In this document: positions 32,955 through 41,516 of the stretch, piece by piece | Numbering within the stretch: position 1 is the stretch's first letter | Layout of the letters: the number at the start of each line of letters is the position of its first letter | From: JAWHTC01 sp032586155 | GTDB lineage: Bacteria > Pseudomonadota > Alphaproteobacteria > Rhodobacterales > Rhodobacteraceae | DNA length: 64,000 nt | Reading direction: 5' to 3' | Assembly: GCF_032586155.1 (NCBI RefSeq) | Contig: NZ_JAWHTC010000002.1 | Location: 496,001 to 560,000, forward strand | The notes under the pieces: model-generated | The model's input: only the letters and a program-made list of their open reading frames with translations | The model's database searches: none | What the model was told of the DNA's origin: nothing | Position numbers and translations under genes: made by a program

Positions 32955-35069
32955 ATGAGCGAACAGGTCACCCTTACCCGCGACGGCGAAATTGCCGTGG
33001 TCACCGTCAACAATCCGCCGGTCAACGCGCTTGGCACCGCCGTGCGCCAGGGTCTCGTTGCCGCGATGGAACAAATCGACGCCGACGATGCCATCAAGGC
33101 AGCGATCATCATCGGCGAGGGCCGCACCTACCCGGCGGGCGCCGACATTCGCGAGTTCGGCAAACCGCCGCAACCCCCGGCCCTGTTCGAGGTCTGCACC
33201 CGGATCGAAGAAACCACCAAACCCGTGATCGCCGCCATCCACGGCACCGCCCTCGGCGGCGGTCTGGAAATCTCGCTTGGCGCGCATTACCGCATTGCCG
33301 ACCCCAAAGGCCGCGTCGGTCTTCCCGAGGTTCTGATCGGTGTCATGCCCGGCGCCGGTGGCACCATCCGCCTGCCCCGCATCGCGGGTATCGGCAAGGC
33401 GCTCGACATCATGGTCTCGGGTCGTCAGGTCGGCGCCCCCGAAGCGCTCGAACTTGGCATCCTCGACCGGCTCGCAGAAACCGACCTGCTGGACGACGCC
33501 AAAACCTTCGCGCGTGAACTCATCGCCGAGGGCGCTGGACCTCGCAAAACCTCCGACCGCACCGAAGGTCTCGGCACGGAGGAAGAGAACGCCACCGCGC
33601 TGCAAGCCGCTCGTGACGGAATCGTCAAGAAAGCCCGCGGTCTCTATGCCCCGGCCAAGATGGTCGACAGCATGGAGTATTCCCTGTCACACAGTCTGCA
33701 TGACGCCTCGATCTTCGAGCGTGACGCATTCATGTCCTGCCTCGGCACGCCGCAGCAACAGGGCCTCAACCACGCCTTCTTTGCCGAACGCGCATCCGCC
33801 AAGGTCCCCGAAAACGGTCGCGCGCAACCCCGCCCGCTCAACAAGATCGGTGTCATCGGCGGCGGCACCATGGGCGCGGGCATTACCGTCGCCGCGCTGA
33901 ACGCAGGCCTAGAGGTCACCATGGTCGAACGCAACGCCGAGGCGATCGCAAACGGCCAGAAGAATGTCGAAAAGGTCTATGACCGCGACGTCACCAAAGG
34001 TCGCAAAACCGAGGCGCAAAAGACGGCCATCATGGACCGTTACACGCCATCGACCAACTACACCGACCTGTCCGACGCTGATCTGATCATCGAGGCCGTG
34101 TTCGAGAACATGGACGTTAAAAGGGAAGTTTTCAGCACGCTGGACAAGGTCGCTAAACCCGGTGCCGTGCTGGCCTCCAACACCTCCTATCTCAACATCG
34201 ACGAAATCGCCTCGGCCACCGCGCGCCCCGAAAGCGTGATCGGCCTGCATTTCTTCTCGCCCGCCAACATCATGCGGCTTCTCGAAATCGTCATCCCGAC
34301 CAAAGCGGCGGATGACGCCATCGCCACCGGCTTCGCCCTTGCCAAGGCGATGAAAAAGGTCCCCGTGCGCGCCGGCCTGTGTGATGGCTTCATCGGCAAC
34401 CGCATCCTTGCCAAATACATGAGCGCGGCCGCCTTCATGGTCGAAGACGGCGCCTCGCCCTACGCGATCGACGCCGCCCTGGTGAAGTTCGGCTACCCCA
34501 TGGGCATCCACGCCATGGGCGACCTGGCGGGCCTCGACATCGGCTGGTCCAACCGCAAGAACAACGCCGCCAAACGCAACAACCAGGACCGCTACAACGG
34601 CACCATCGCCGACCGCATCTGCGAAAACGGCTGGTTCGGTCAGAAGACCGGCAAGGGCTGGTATGTCTACGCCGAAGGCGACCGCCGCGGCACCCCCAAC
34701 CCCGACATCGACGCGATCATCGCATCGGCCCGCGCCGATCTGGGAATCACCCCACGCGACTTCAGCGAAGAGGAAGTCATCCGCCGTTACCTCGCCGCCA
34801 TGGTCAACGAAGGCGCCCGCGTTCTGGAAGAGGGCATCGCCCTCAAACCCTCCGACATCGACGTCACTTTCCTCTTCGGCTACGGCTTCCCGCGCTATCG
34901 CGGCGGCCCGATGAAATACGCCGACATGTACGGGCTGGACAACCTGCTCACCGACCTGCGCGAGTTCGAGAAGGAAGACCCAAGGTTCTGGAAACCCGCG
35001 CAGCTTCTGATCGACATGGTCGAGCGGGGCGAGAGCTTCGACGACCTCAACAAACGCGCAATGGCATAA
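32955..35069 (+). CDS. fadJ: FadJ-type bifunctional enoyl-CoA hydratase / 3-hydroxyacyl-CoA dehydrogenase
   Basis: Beta-oxidation protein of 704 residues. The N-terminal crotonase domain has the oxyanion holes GEGRTYPAGADIREFG and GTALGGGLEISLGAHY and the catalytic Glu region RVGLPEVLIGVMPGAGG. The dehydrogenase domain starts near 300 with GVIGGGTMGAGITVAALNAG, then EAVFENMDVKREVF and GLHFFSPANIMRLLE with the catalytic His. The C-terminal domains follow. No thiolase is in the operon. Two acyl-CoA dehydrogenase genes follow at 12 and 14 bp spacing. Confidence 0.95.
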   Translation: MSEQVTLTRDGEIAVVTVNNPPVNALGTAVRQGLVAAMEQIDADDAIKAAIIIGEGRTYPAGADIREFGKPPQPPALFEVCTRIEETTKPVIAAIHGTALGGGLEISLGAHYRIADPKGRVGLPEVLIGVMPGAGGTIRLPRIAGIGKALDIMVSGRQVGAPEALELGILDRLAETDLLDDAKTFARELIAEGAGPRKTSDRTEGLGTEEENATALQAARDGIVKKARGLYAPAKMVDSMEYSLSHSLHDASIFERDAFMSCLGTPQQQGLNHAFFAERASAKVPENGRAQPRPLNKIGVIGGGTMGAGITVAALNAGLEVTMVERNAEAIANGQKNVEKVYDRDVTKGRKTEAQKTAIMDRYTPSTNYTDLSDADLIIEAVFENMDVKREVFSTLDKVAKPGAVLASNTSYLNIDEIASATARPESVIGLHFFSPANIMRLLEIVIPTKAADDAIATGFALAKAMKKVPVRAGLCDGFIGNRILAKYMSAAAFMVEDGASPYAIDAALVKFGYPMGIHAMGDLAGLDIGWSNRKNNAAKRNNQDRYNGTIADRICENGWFGQKTGKGWYVYAEGDRRGTPNPDIDAIIASARADLGITPRDFSEEEVIRRYLAAMVNEGARVLEEGIALKPSDIDVTFLFGYGFPRYRGGPMKYADMYGLDNLLTDLREFEKEDPRFWKPAQLLIDMVERGESFDDLNKRAMA

Positions 35070-35081
35070 GGGAGGCCCTTT

Positions 35082-36278
35082 ATGGACCTGAATTTTTCCC
35101 AAGAAGAACAGGATTTCCGCACCGAGGTGCGCGACTGGATCGCCGCCAACCTGCCCGCCGAGCTTGCCACCAAGGTGCGCAATGACGCGCCCATGGGCAA
35201 ACAGGAAATCCTCGATTGGCAGCTGATCCTGCACGAAAAAGGCTGGCTCACCTACATGTGGCCAGCCGAGTTCGGCGGCACCGGATGGGGCCCGGTCAAA
35301 CAGTTCATCTTCGAGGATGAAATGGCCCGCGCCTGCTGTCCCCGCATCCTGCCCTTCGGGTTGAAAATGCTCGCCCCCGTGCTGATGAAATTCGGCACCA
35401 AAGAACAACAGGACCACTACCTGCCCCGCATGTGCGACGGCACCGACTGGTGGTGTCAGGGCTACTCCGAACCCGGCTCCGGCTCGGACCTTGCCAGCCT
35501 GAAAACGGCGGCGGTGCGTGACGGCGATCACTACATCGTCAACGGCCAGAAAACCTGGACCACCCTCGGCCAGCACGCCGACTGGATCTTCAACCTTGTG
35601 CGCACCTCTTCCGAGGGCAAGCAACAGGAGGGCATCTCTTTCCTGTTGGTCGACATGAAATCGCCCGGCATCGAGGTCCGCCCGATCCGCACCATCGACG
35701 GCGGTCACGAGGTGAACGAGGTCTTCTTTACGGATGTGAAAGTCCCAGCCAGCAACCTCGTGGGCGAGGAAAACATGGGCTGGACCTATGCCAAATACCT
35801 GCTGACCCACGAGCGCACCAATATCGCCGGTGTCGGCAAGTCCTATCAGGAACTGGACCGCCTCAGGGATCTGGCTGCCAAGCAGAAACGCAACGGTAAA
35901 CCGCTGTCCGAAGACCCGCTTTTCGCCGCCCGCCTTGCCAAGGTAGAAATCGACCTGATGAACATGGAAGTCACCAACCTCCGCGTCCTCTCGGCCGCCG
36001 AGTCCGGTGGCGCACCCGGTACCGAAAGCTCGATGTTAAAACTTCTGGGCACCGAGATCGAACAGGAAATCACCGATCTGACCCGCCGCGCCCTTGGCCG
36101 AAGCGCGCAGGCCCTGACGCCCGAGGTGGATGAACCCGGCTACAATGGCCCGCATGTGACACCCGAAGGGTTCAACAACGCCTCCGGCGTCTATTTCAAC
36201 CACCGCAAGACCACAATTTATGGCGGGTCGAGCGAGATCCAGAAGAACATCATCACCAAGATGATCGTCGGGCTCTGA
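35082..36278 (+). CDS. Acyl-CoA dehydrogenase, partner A
   Basis: Acyl-CoA dehydrogenase of 398 residues starting MDLNFSQEEQDFRTEVRDWI with a GGAGG ribosome site. Landmarks: YSEPGSGSDLASLKTAAVRD, NGQKTWTTLGQHADWIFNLV, and the C-terminal IYGGSSEIQKNIITKMIVGL. It lies 12 bp after the FadJ gene and 14 bp before a second acyl-CoA dehydrogenase gene. Paired ACAD genes like this often encode heteromeric enzymes, with one subunit carrying the catalytic Glu; the partner supplies the rest. Specificity unknown. Confidence 0.9.
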   Translation: MDLNFSQEEQDFRTEVRDWIAANLPAELATKVRNDAPMGKQEILDWQLILHEKGWLTYMWPAEFGGTGWGPVKQFIFEDEMARACCPRILPFGLKMLAPVLMKFGTKEQQDHYLPRMCDGTDWWCQGYSEPGSGSDLASLKTAAVRDGDHYIVNGQKTWTTLGQHADWIFNLVRTSSEGKQQEGISFLLVDMKSPGIEVRPIRTIDGGHEVNEVFFTDVKVPASNLVGEENMGWTYAKYLLTHERTNIAGVGKSYQELDRLRDLAAKQKRNGKPLSEDPLFAARLAKVEIDLMNMEVTNLRVLSAAESGGAPGTESSMLKLLGTEIEQEITDLTRRALGRSAQALTPEVDEPGYNGPHVTPEGFNNASGVYFNHRKTTIYGGSSEIQKNIITKMIVGL

Positions 36279-36292
36279 AGGGGGATACACAG

Positions 36293-37381
36293 ATGGACTT
36301 TACCCAAACCGAAACCCGCCGCATGCTCGCCGACACGATCGAACGGTACCTGCGCGACCAATACCCCCTGATGCCCCGTGTCGAGGCCGGCAACTCGGAG
36401 ACCGGGTACCAACAGGCCCACTATGACGGCCTTGCCGAGCTTGGTGTCATGGCCGCGCTCTTTTCCGAAGACCAGGGCGGCTTTGGTGGCGATGGTTTCG
36501 ACATCGCAGTGGTATTCGAAGAAATGGGCAAACGCCTCGTCAATGAGCCGGTCATGGACAACGCCCTGATCCCGGGAGCGATCCTCGCTGCGGCCGGAAA
36601 AACCGACCAAGTCGAAGAGATCATTGGCGGCGCGGCACGCTATGCGCTGGCCGCCGAGGAACCCCACGCGCTTTATGACCTGGCCGAAGTCGATACCACC
36701 GCGCAACTGTCCGAAAACGCTTGGCGGCTTAACGGCTCAAAGACTGTCGTGAAATACGCCAACGGCTGCGACGGATTCATCGTCTCGGCCCGTACCGATG
36801 CGGGCATTGGCCTCTACATGGTCAACGCCGGCGATGCGAGTTTGCGCAGCTACACCACCACGGATGGCGGTCGGGCGTCTGAACTGACACTCGACAACAC
36901 CCCGTCCACGCTGATCGCAGAAAACGGCGCCGACCTGCTGGCCGAGGCCCAGGCTCGTGCCATTGTCGCCCTGTCGGCCGAGGCGCTTGGGATAATGCTC
37001 ACCATCCGCGAGATGACCATCGAATACCTGCGCACCCGCAAACAGTTCGGCCTTCCCATCGGCAAGTTCCAGGCCCTGCAACACCGCATGGCCGAAATGC
37101 TGGTCGAAATCGAACAGGCGCGCAGCGCGGTGATCAACGCTGCCAACGTGATGACCACGCCGGGCGCGGCGCGCGACCGGATCATGGCCGCCACCAAGTA
37201 TTCCATTGGGCGCATAGGCCGTCTGGTGTCTGAGGAATCGATCCAGATGCATGGCGGCATCGGCATGACCTGGGAATACGACCTGGGCCATTACGCCAAA
37301 CGGCTGATCATGATTGATCACGAATGGGGCGATCAGGATTTCCACCTGGCCCGGTTTATCGAGCTGGGTCAGGCGGCCTGA
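36293..37381 (+). CDS. Acyl-CoA dehydrogenase, partner B
   Basis: Shorter acyl-CoA dehydrogenase subunit (362 residues), starting MDFTQTETRRMLADTIERYL. The C-terminal domain is the most typical part: LGIMLTIREMTIEYLRTRKQ, QLPIGKFQALQHR-like segment, and SIQMHGGIGMTWEYDLGHYA. Its FAD/substrate loop is much reduced in the middle, as in the non-catalytic-like partner of heteromeric ACADs. Translation is probably coupled to partner A. The stop is followed at once by a remnant of an ankyrin-repeat gene. Confidence 0.88.
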   Translation: MDFTQTETRRMLADTIERYLRDQYPLMPRVEAGNSETGYQQAHYDGLAELGVMAALFSEDQGGFGGDGFDIAVVFEEMGKRLVNEPVMDNALIPGAILAAAGKTDQVEEIIGGAARYALAAEEPHALYDLAEVDTTAQLSENAWRLNGSKTVVKYANGCDGFIVSARTDAGIGLYMVNAGDASLRSYTTTDGGRASELTLDNTPSTLIAENGADLLAEAQARAIVALSAEALGIMLTIREMTIEYLRTRKQFGLPIGKFQALQHRMAEMLVEIEQARSAVINAANVMTTPGAARDRIMAATKYSIGRIGRLVSEESIQMHGGIGMTWEYDLGHYAKRLIMIDHEWGDQDFHLARFIELGQAA

Positions 37382-37680
37382 TCGCCAGCCCCTACATCGG
37401 CGGGGCACTGATCGCCGTGGCCCATCTTGGCCATGACGAGGTCGTGCGCCGCCTGATCGACGCTGGCGCGCCGCCTGATCACATCAAGAATCCCGGTTGG
37501 ACCGCCCTGATCGAGGCAGTGGTTCTGGGCGATGGCGGCCCGGCGCATCAACAGGTGGGGGGCGACCTGCTTGCCGCCGTGGCTGATCGCAGCATCGGCA
37601 ACAAGCAAGACGCAACTCCGCTCGATCTTGCCCGCGCCCGTGGCTATTCCGAAATGATCCGAATGCTAAAAGCGGACTAG
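37382..37680 (+). pseudogene. Truncated ankyrin-repeat protein remnant
   Basis: The sequence reads GALIAVAHLGHDEVVRRLID, AGAPPDHIKNPGWTALIEAV and TPLDLARARGYSEMIRMLKA in one open frame, which are ankyrin helices and hairpin consensus (H-x-x-V-x-L-L, G-A-x-x, T-P-L-x-x-A). No start codon or ribosome site precedes it, and the frame begins right after the ACAD stop, so the N-terminal repeats and signal peptide are missing. The run HQQVGGDLLAAVADRSIGNK is shortened versus an intact repeat. Best read as a decayed gene fragment. Confidence 0.6.
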
Positions 37681-37681
37681 G

Positions 37682-38365
37682 CTACGCCCCGGTACTCGTA
37701 TGGCGGCACTTGCCGTCGGGTGCCACCAGCACCCCATCCTGCATTCGCAACTCCCGCGTCGCGATCTTGCGTCGGAAATGCGGGTCATGGCTGATCAACA
37801 CCATCGCCTGCGGCAGCGATTGCAGGATATCCACCAACCGCTCCTCGTTCTCCTCGTCCAGCGCGTTGGTCGGTTCATCCAAAAGAAGCACTTGTGGCGA
37901 CATCGCCAATACGGCGGCAAGGCTTACCAGCCGCTTTTCCCCGCCGGACAGTTTGTGGGTGATCCGATCCCTCAGATAGCGCAGATCAAGCAGCGTCAGC
38001 ACCTGCTCCACCTGTGCCATCGCCTCGTCGCGCGACTGACCCAGGTTCAGTGGCCCAAAGGCAATATCCTCGGCGACGGTCGGGCAAAACAGCTGATCAT
38101 CCGGATCTTGGAACACCAGTCCAGCCCCGCGCCGCACCGGTCCGAAATCCACCTCGGTCATACGCCGTTCGCCAAAGGCGTGCACCTCACCCGACGATGG
38201 TTTCAACAATCCCACCATCATCCGCAGCAGCGTTGATTTCCCCGCGCCGTTATGCCCGGTGACGGCCAATCGCTCACCATCGCCCAGCGCCATCGAGGCC
38301 CCTTTCAGAACCTCGCCATGGCCGGGATAGGCAAAACGGATATCCCTAAGCTCAATAAGCGACAT
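37682..38365 (-). CDS. cbiO: ECF transporter ATPase CbiO-like
   Basis: ATP-binding subunit of an energy-coupling factor importer. Walker A GHNGAGKST, signature LSGGEKR (in THKLSGGEKRLVSLA), Walker B LLLDEPTNALDE and the switch His in LISHDPHF. The start at 38365 (MSLIELRDIRFAYPG) overlaps the cbiQ stop region by 14 bases. 227 residues. It is the last gene of the K-M-L-Q-O operon. Acts with CbiM and CbiQ in the membrane to import cobalt or nickel. Confidence 0.92.
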   Translation of the reverse strand: MSLIELRDIRFAYPGHGEVLKGASMALGDGERLAVTGHNGAGKSTLLRMMVGLLKPSSGEVHAFGERRMTEVDFGPVRRGAGLVFQDPDDQLFCPTVAEDIAFGPLNLGQSRDEAMAQVEQVLTLLDLRYLRDRITHKLSGGEKRLVSLAAVLAMSPQVLLLDEPTNALDEENEERLVDILQSLPQAMVLISHDPHFRRKIATRELRMQDGVLVAPDGKCRHTSTGA

Positions 38366-39128
38366 CGACCCACCCGATCGCAATCAATGCCAGCATCAAC
38401 ACTGCAAACCCAACTGCGAAGGCCCGGTCACGTGGCCCGGCACTGAACTGCTCCAACATCGGGAACCGCCCGGCAAATCCCCGGCATTTCATCGCCGCCA
38501 TGATCCGTTCCGAGCGTTCAATCGCCCGCACCAGCATCATACCGACCAGATAGCCGAACGACCGCAGCGTATGCAGCGACGTGCTGGGCCGGAACCCCCG
38601 CGCCTTCATCGCCGCCCGCATCCGCAGGTATTCCTCGTGCAGCACCGACAGGTAGCGAATGGTGAACATCATCAGATGCACCAGCCGTTCCGGCACTTTC
38701 AACGCATGCAGCGCATGGCCCAGAACCACCGGCTCCAACGTGCCCACCAACGCCATCAGCGACAGGATCACCGCATTGGCCGTCAGCGCGATTTCAATCG
38801 CGTGCAGCAATCCCTCGCGGCTGGCCTCGAAACCCGCAACAGTAAACAGGGTCTCACCCGGCGTGGTAAAGGGCAACATCACCAGCAGGAACAGGATGAA
38901 TCCGTCCACTGCCGCCATGCGTTTCAACGTCGGACCCGCTGGCAGGCGCGCCGCGACCATCAGGCCCAGTGCCACAGCCATCGCCGCGACCAACGCGGCC
39001 AATGACGACAGCGCAACGCAAATCAGTGCAAACACCACCACCGCCACAATCCGGTATCGCGGGTCGATCCGGGTCAACCATCCCGGCCCCGACCGGACAG
39101 CCAGGGCAGAGGTCAGCACATCAGCCAT
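38352..39128 (-). CDS. cbiQ: ECF transporter T-component CbiQ
   Basis: Membrane T-component that couples the ATPase to CbiM. Five to six helices, the conserved LRFTIRYLSVLHEEYLRMRAA-like segment and the basic EAAA-x-K-A-R-G motifs (RMRAAMKARGF, RIMAAMKCRGF) that contact the ATPase. The start at 39128 (MADVLTSALAVRSG) is the first consistent with the family; the frame is open further upstream. 258 residues. Overlaps cbiO by 14 bases and the L component by 8. Confidence 0.9.
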   Translation of the reverse strand: MADVLTSALAVRSGPGWLTRIDPRYRIVAVVVFALICVALSSLAALVAAMAVALGLMVAARLPAGPTLKRMAAVDGFILFLLVMLPFTTPGETLFTVAGFEASREGLLHAIEIALTANAVILSLMALVGTLEPVVLGHALHALKVPERLVHLMMFTIRYLSVLHEEYLRMRAAMKARGFRPSTSLHTLRSFGYLVGMMLVRAIERSERIMAAMKCRGFAGRFPMLEQFSAGPRDRAFAVGFAVLMLALIAIGWVDVAY

Positions 39129-39687
39129 CACGGTGGTCCTTAAGCTTCCGCCTTGCGGCAAGATAGAACCCCAGCCCGAACAACCCGACAATATAGCCGA
39201 TCCCGCCCAGAATGGCCTGCAGATCACGTGTCTCCTTCAACGCCGCAATCTCGCGCCGGATCGGGCGCATCTCGTCGCGGACCACGGCTGCAAACTCTGC
39301 CGGATCAATCGCCGCAACCGGGGCTACCGCTACGGATTTCGTTACAGGTGCGGCTGATGCTTCAACCGGCTGCAACCCCTTGGGCAATTCTGCTACGGGC
39401 AACACCACCCGCGCCACGTGGCCCATGCCCATATCGGCGATGAAATGATGGTCGACGGCCAGCGTTGGCGTGAAGGTAAAGAACCCCTCATCGTCGGTTG
39501 TCACTTCCCCCAACATCGTCCCGTCTGACCCGGTGATCTGAACCAGCTGCCGCTTGGCCAAGTCGCCATTCGACAGCCCGATCTCTCCCTCGATCATGTC
39601 GCCCGCCGCATAGACCGTGGCGATCACCTTGTGCGCCATCGCCTGCCCCGGCAGGGCCAAGAGCACTAGGATAAGAAGGCCCCTCAT
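39121..39687 (-). CDS. Cobalt/nickel ECF accessory component, CbiL/NikL-like
   Basis: A 188-residue exported protein: signal peptide MRGLLILVLLALPGQAMA, a carboxypeptidase-regulatory-like beta domain (GEIGLSNGDLAKRQLVQITG, VTTDDEGFFTFTPTLAVDHH), a spacer, and a C-terminal transmembrane helix (ILGGIGYIVGLFGLGFYLAA). This architecture and position between the M and Q genes fit the NikL/CbiL type of accessory subunit that replaces CbiN/NikN in some importers. It overlaps cbiM by 4 bases. Role inferred from family and context. Confidence 0.8.
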   Translation of the reverse strand: MRGLLILVLLALPGQAMAHKVIATVYAAGDMIEGEIGLSNGDLAKRQLVQITGSDGTMLGEVTTDDEGFFTFTPTLAVDHHFIADMGMGHVARVVLPVAELPKGLQPVEASAAPVTKSVAVAPVAAIDPAEFAAVVRDEMRPIRREIAALKETRDLQAILGGIGYIVGLFGLGFYLAARRKLKDHRDG

Positions 39688-40301
39688 GCCTGCGCCTCGC
39701 CCCAAGCCAGGAACAGCTCGGGCTTGACCTGTCGCATCAGGTACACAGCAGCCCCGGTCAACACCGCCTCCACCGCCATCACTGGTACATGCGCCAATAT
39801 CACCAGCTTCGCGGCAAGGAAGAAAGCCTGGCCCGACAACGCCAAGGCCAGCGCCACCATTGCCCCGGTCATCGCAAGCGCCACCCCGCCACCAATGGCA
39901 CCCCAAATCCAGGCCAGCCGGGCGTCTCCCCGCCGGATGAAGGGCGTGCAAAGATAGTGAACCGCCACTGCGGGCCCGGCGATGATCACGGTGTTCACGC
40001 CCAGCACGCTGAGACCGCCAAAACCGAAGAATACCGCCTGCAACAACAAGCCGACAAACAGTGCCGGAAACGCCGCCCAACCCAACACCAGCCCGGCCAA
40101 CCCGCCCAGGATCAGATGGACCGAGCTCGGCCCGATCGGCACATGGATCAGCGAGGCCACGAAAAAGCTGGCCGACAGCACACCGGCGGCAGGGATCTTT
40201 TCCAGGTCCAGCTTGCGCAATCCCATGGCGATCCCGCCCACGGCAAGCGCCGCGCCACCGATCACCACCGGGTTGGCAAGGGCGCCATCAACGATATGCA
40301 T
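39684..40301 (-). CDS. cbiM: ECF transporter substrate-binding component CbiM
   Basis: Integral membrane S-component that binds the metal ion. The N-terminus MHIVDGALANPVVIGGAALA carries the conserved His2 whose side chain and amino terminus are metal ligands in CbiM/NikM. Six to seven helices follow, with HVPIGPSSVHLILGGLAGLV in the middle. 205 residues. It overlaps the K gene stop by one base and the L gene start by 4, a tightly coupled operon. Whether Co or Ni is carried cannot be seen from the protein; the cobalamin riboswitch upstream suggests cobalt. Confidence 0.92.
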   Translation of the reverse strand: MHIVDGALANPVVIGGAALAVGGIAMGLRKLDLEKIPAAGVLSASFFVASLIHVPIGPSSVHLILGGLAGLVLGWAAFPALFVGLLLQAVFFGFGGLSVLGVNTVIIAGPAVAVHYLCTPFIRRGDARLAWIWGAIGGGVALAMTGAMVALALALSGQAFFLAAKLVILAHVPVMAVEAVLTGAAVYLMRQVKPELFLAWGEAQA

Positions 40302-41089
40302 CAGTTGCCCCCCATGTCATAAGCCCGCACCCAGATCACCGCGTCCTTGCTCAGCGGCTTGCCCTCGTGGCTGGCGCCTTCGTCAAGGTCCAGCGCGGCA
40401 AAGCCCCAATGCCCGGCGCGTGGAATGGCAAAGGTGAAATACCCGCTTGCATCCGATCTAACCACGACGGCACCGCCGGGCATTGCGCCCGTGGTCGCGG
40501 AACCGGCGCTGTTGGTGGCCATGTCGGGCTCGGCGGCGATATACTCCACTTCGATCTCCGCGTAGGGAACTGGCTCACCGTTCAAAACAACTCGGCCCGT
40601 AAAGCTCGAACCGGCAATCAGGTTATAGGGTTTCGACAACGGCAGGATTTCCGCGGGCAGACCCAGTTCATCTTCCCAATCGGTCGGCATCCCGGCGCGA
40701 TTGACATAGGCCTTGGCGAATTGCTGGATAAACTTGTCCTCGGCCGCTTCGAAATAAGGGGCAGGCTCCACAGCGACCACATAGTCACCAGCGCGTTTCA
40801 CCGGCAAAACCGCATCATAAGCGGTGGCCGCATTCTCGGCCCCCTGAAACGAAAACGCCTTCAGCGACGGCGCCAAATCGATACGTTTTCCACGGTGCAA
40901 CACCCAGACTGCACCCGGCATTCCCATCTCCATCACCGCCCCGTTTTCGAACGGATGCCAGAAGATCAGCTTCAGCGGTACGTTGCCCGCCCGCTCGATC
41001 TGGTTTTCCGGCGTGTAAATCAGTTGAAAATGTGCGTGAACGGCCTGCGGCAACGCCAACGCGGCGGCAAGAAGGATAGCTCTCATCAT
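40301..41089 (-). CDS. DUF4198-type periplasmic component, NikK/CbiK-like
   Basis: Exported 262-residue DUF4198 protein, known as NikK/CbiK in cobalt-nickel importers. The signal peptide MMRAILLAAALALPQAVHA is followed by a mature start at HFQLIYTPENQIERAGNVPL; the His at the mature N-terminus is a plausible metal ligand. Two beta domains follow (TFTPTL-type Ig-like, VYAEIEVEYIAAEPD). First gene of the operon, 137 bp downstream of a cobalamin riboswitch. Starts at 41089 or 41086 are equivalent. Confidence 0.85.
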   Translation of the reverse strand: MMRAILLAAALALPQAVHAHFQLIYTPENQIERAGNVPLKLIFWHPFENGAVMEMGMPGAVWVLHRGKRIDLAPSLKAFSFQGAENAATAYDAVLPVKRAGDYVVAVEPAPYFEAAEDKFIQQFAKAYVNRAGMPTDWEDELGLPAEILPLSKPYNLIAGSSFTGRVVLNGEPVPYAEIEVEYIAAEPDMATNSAGSATTGAMPGGAVVVRSDASGYFTFAIPRAGHWGFAALDLDEGASHEGKPLSKDAVIWVRAYDMGGN

Positions 41090-41225
41090 GTCATGTCTCC
41101 CTCGCCCAATATCTCAGGGCAAAAGCGACGGGGTTTTGGCTTGGGGCTTGGATTGTGCCGCCTCGCCAGATGCTCACCCCGGCATCTGTTGAAGTTGGAA
41201 CCACGGGGATTGACCCGTGATCCAC

Positions 41226-41384
41226 CGGCGGCAGGTCTCCTGACTTGCGGGTCATCGCCCTGATCTTGCCTTCCCGGTTGCACGATTGGCATCCAGTGGC
41301 CTTGCGATCAGAACTCTCCGCCTACAGTTGCGGGGGCAGTCACGGAGTTGGCGCCTGATGGCTACACCTCACCGTGTTCCCTTT
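41226..41384 (-). ncRNA. Cobalamin (B12) riboswitch
   Basis: On the minus strand the sequence has the order of a cobalamin riboswitch: a GGTG/ACGGTG start (41371-41384), GACTGCCCCCGCAACTGTAGG, CCACTGG, GGGAAGGC, and the B12 box AGTCAGGAGACCTGCC (41230-41245). A CACGGG...CCCGTG hairpin (about 41204-41224) lies between the aptamer and the operon start, a likely expression platform. It controls the K-M-L-Q-O cobalt importer operon, linking metal import to cellular B12. Motif order is seen; folding is inferred. Confidence 0.9.
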
Positions 41385-41516
41385 TAATCCGGGCGTGGGT
41401 TTACCCGGAACCGTCGACTTCCCCGCAATGGCATTGAAGGGGGGACCGAGTCAATGCTTGCCAATATCGCCGTGCAGCCCCAACATGCGCCCGTTCGATC
41501 AAAGGGACTGCACGAC

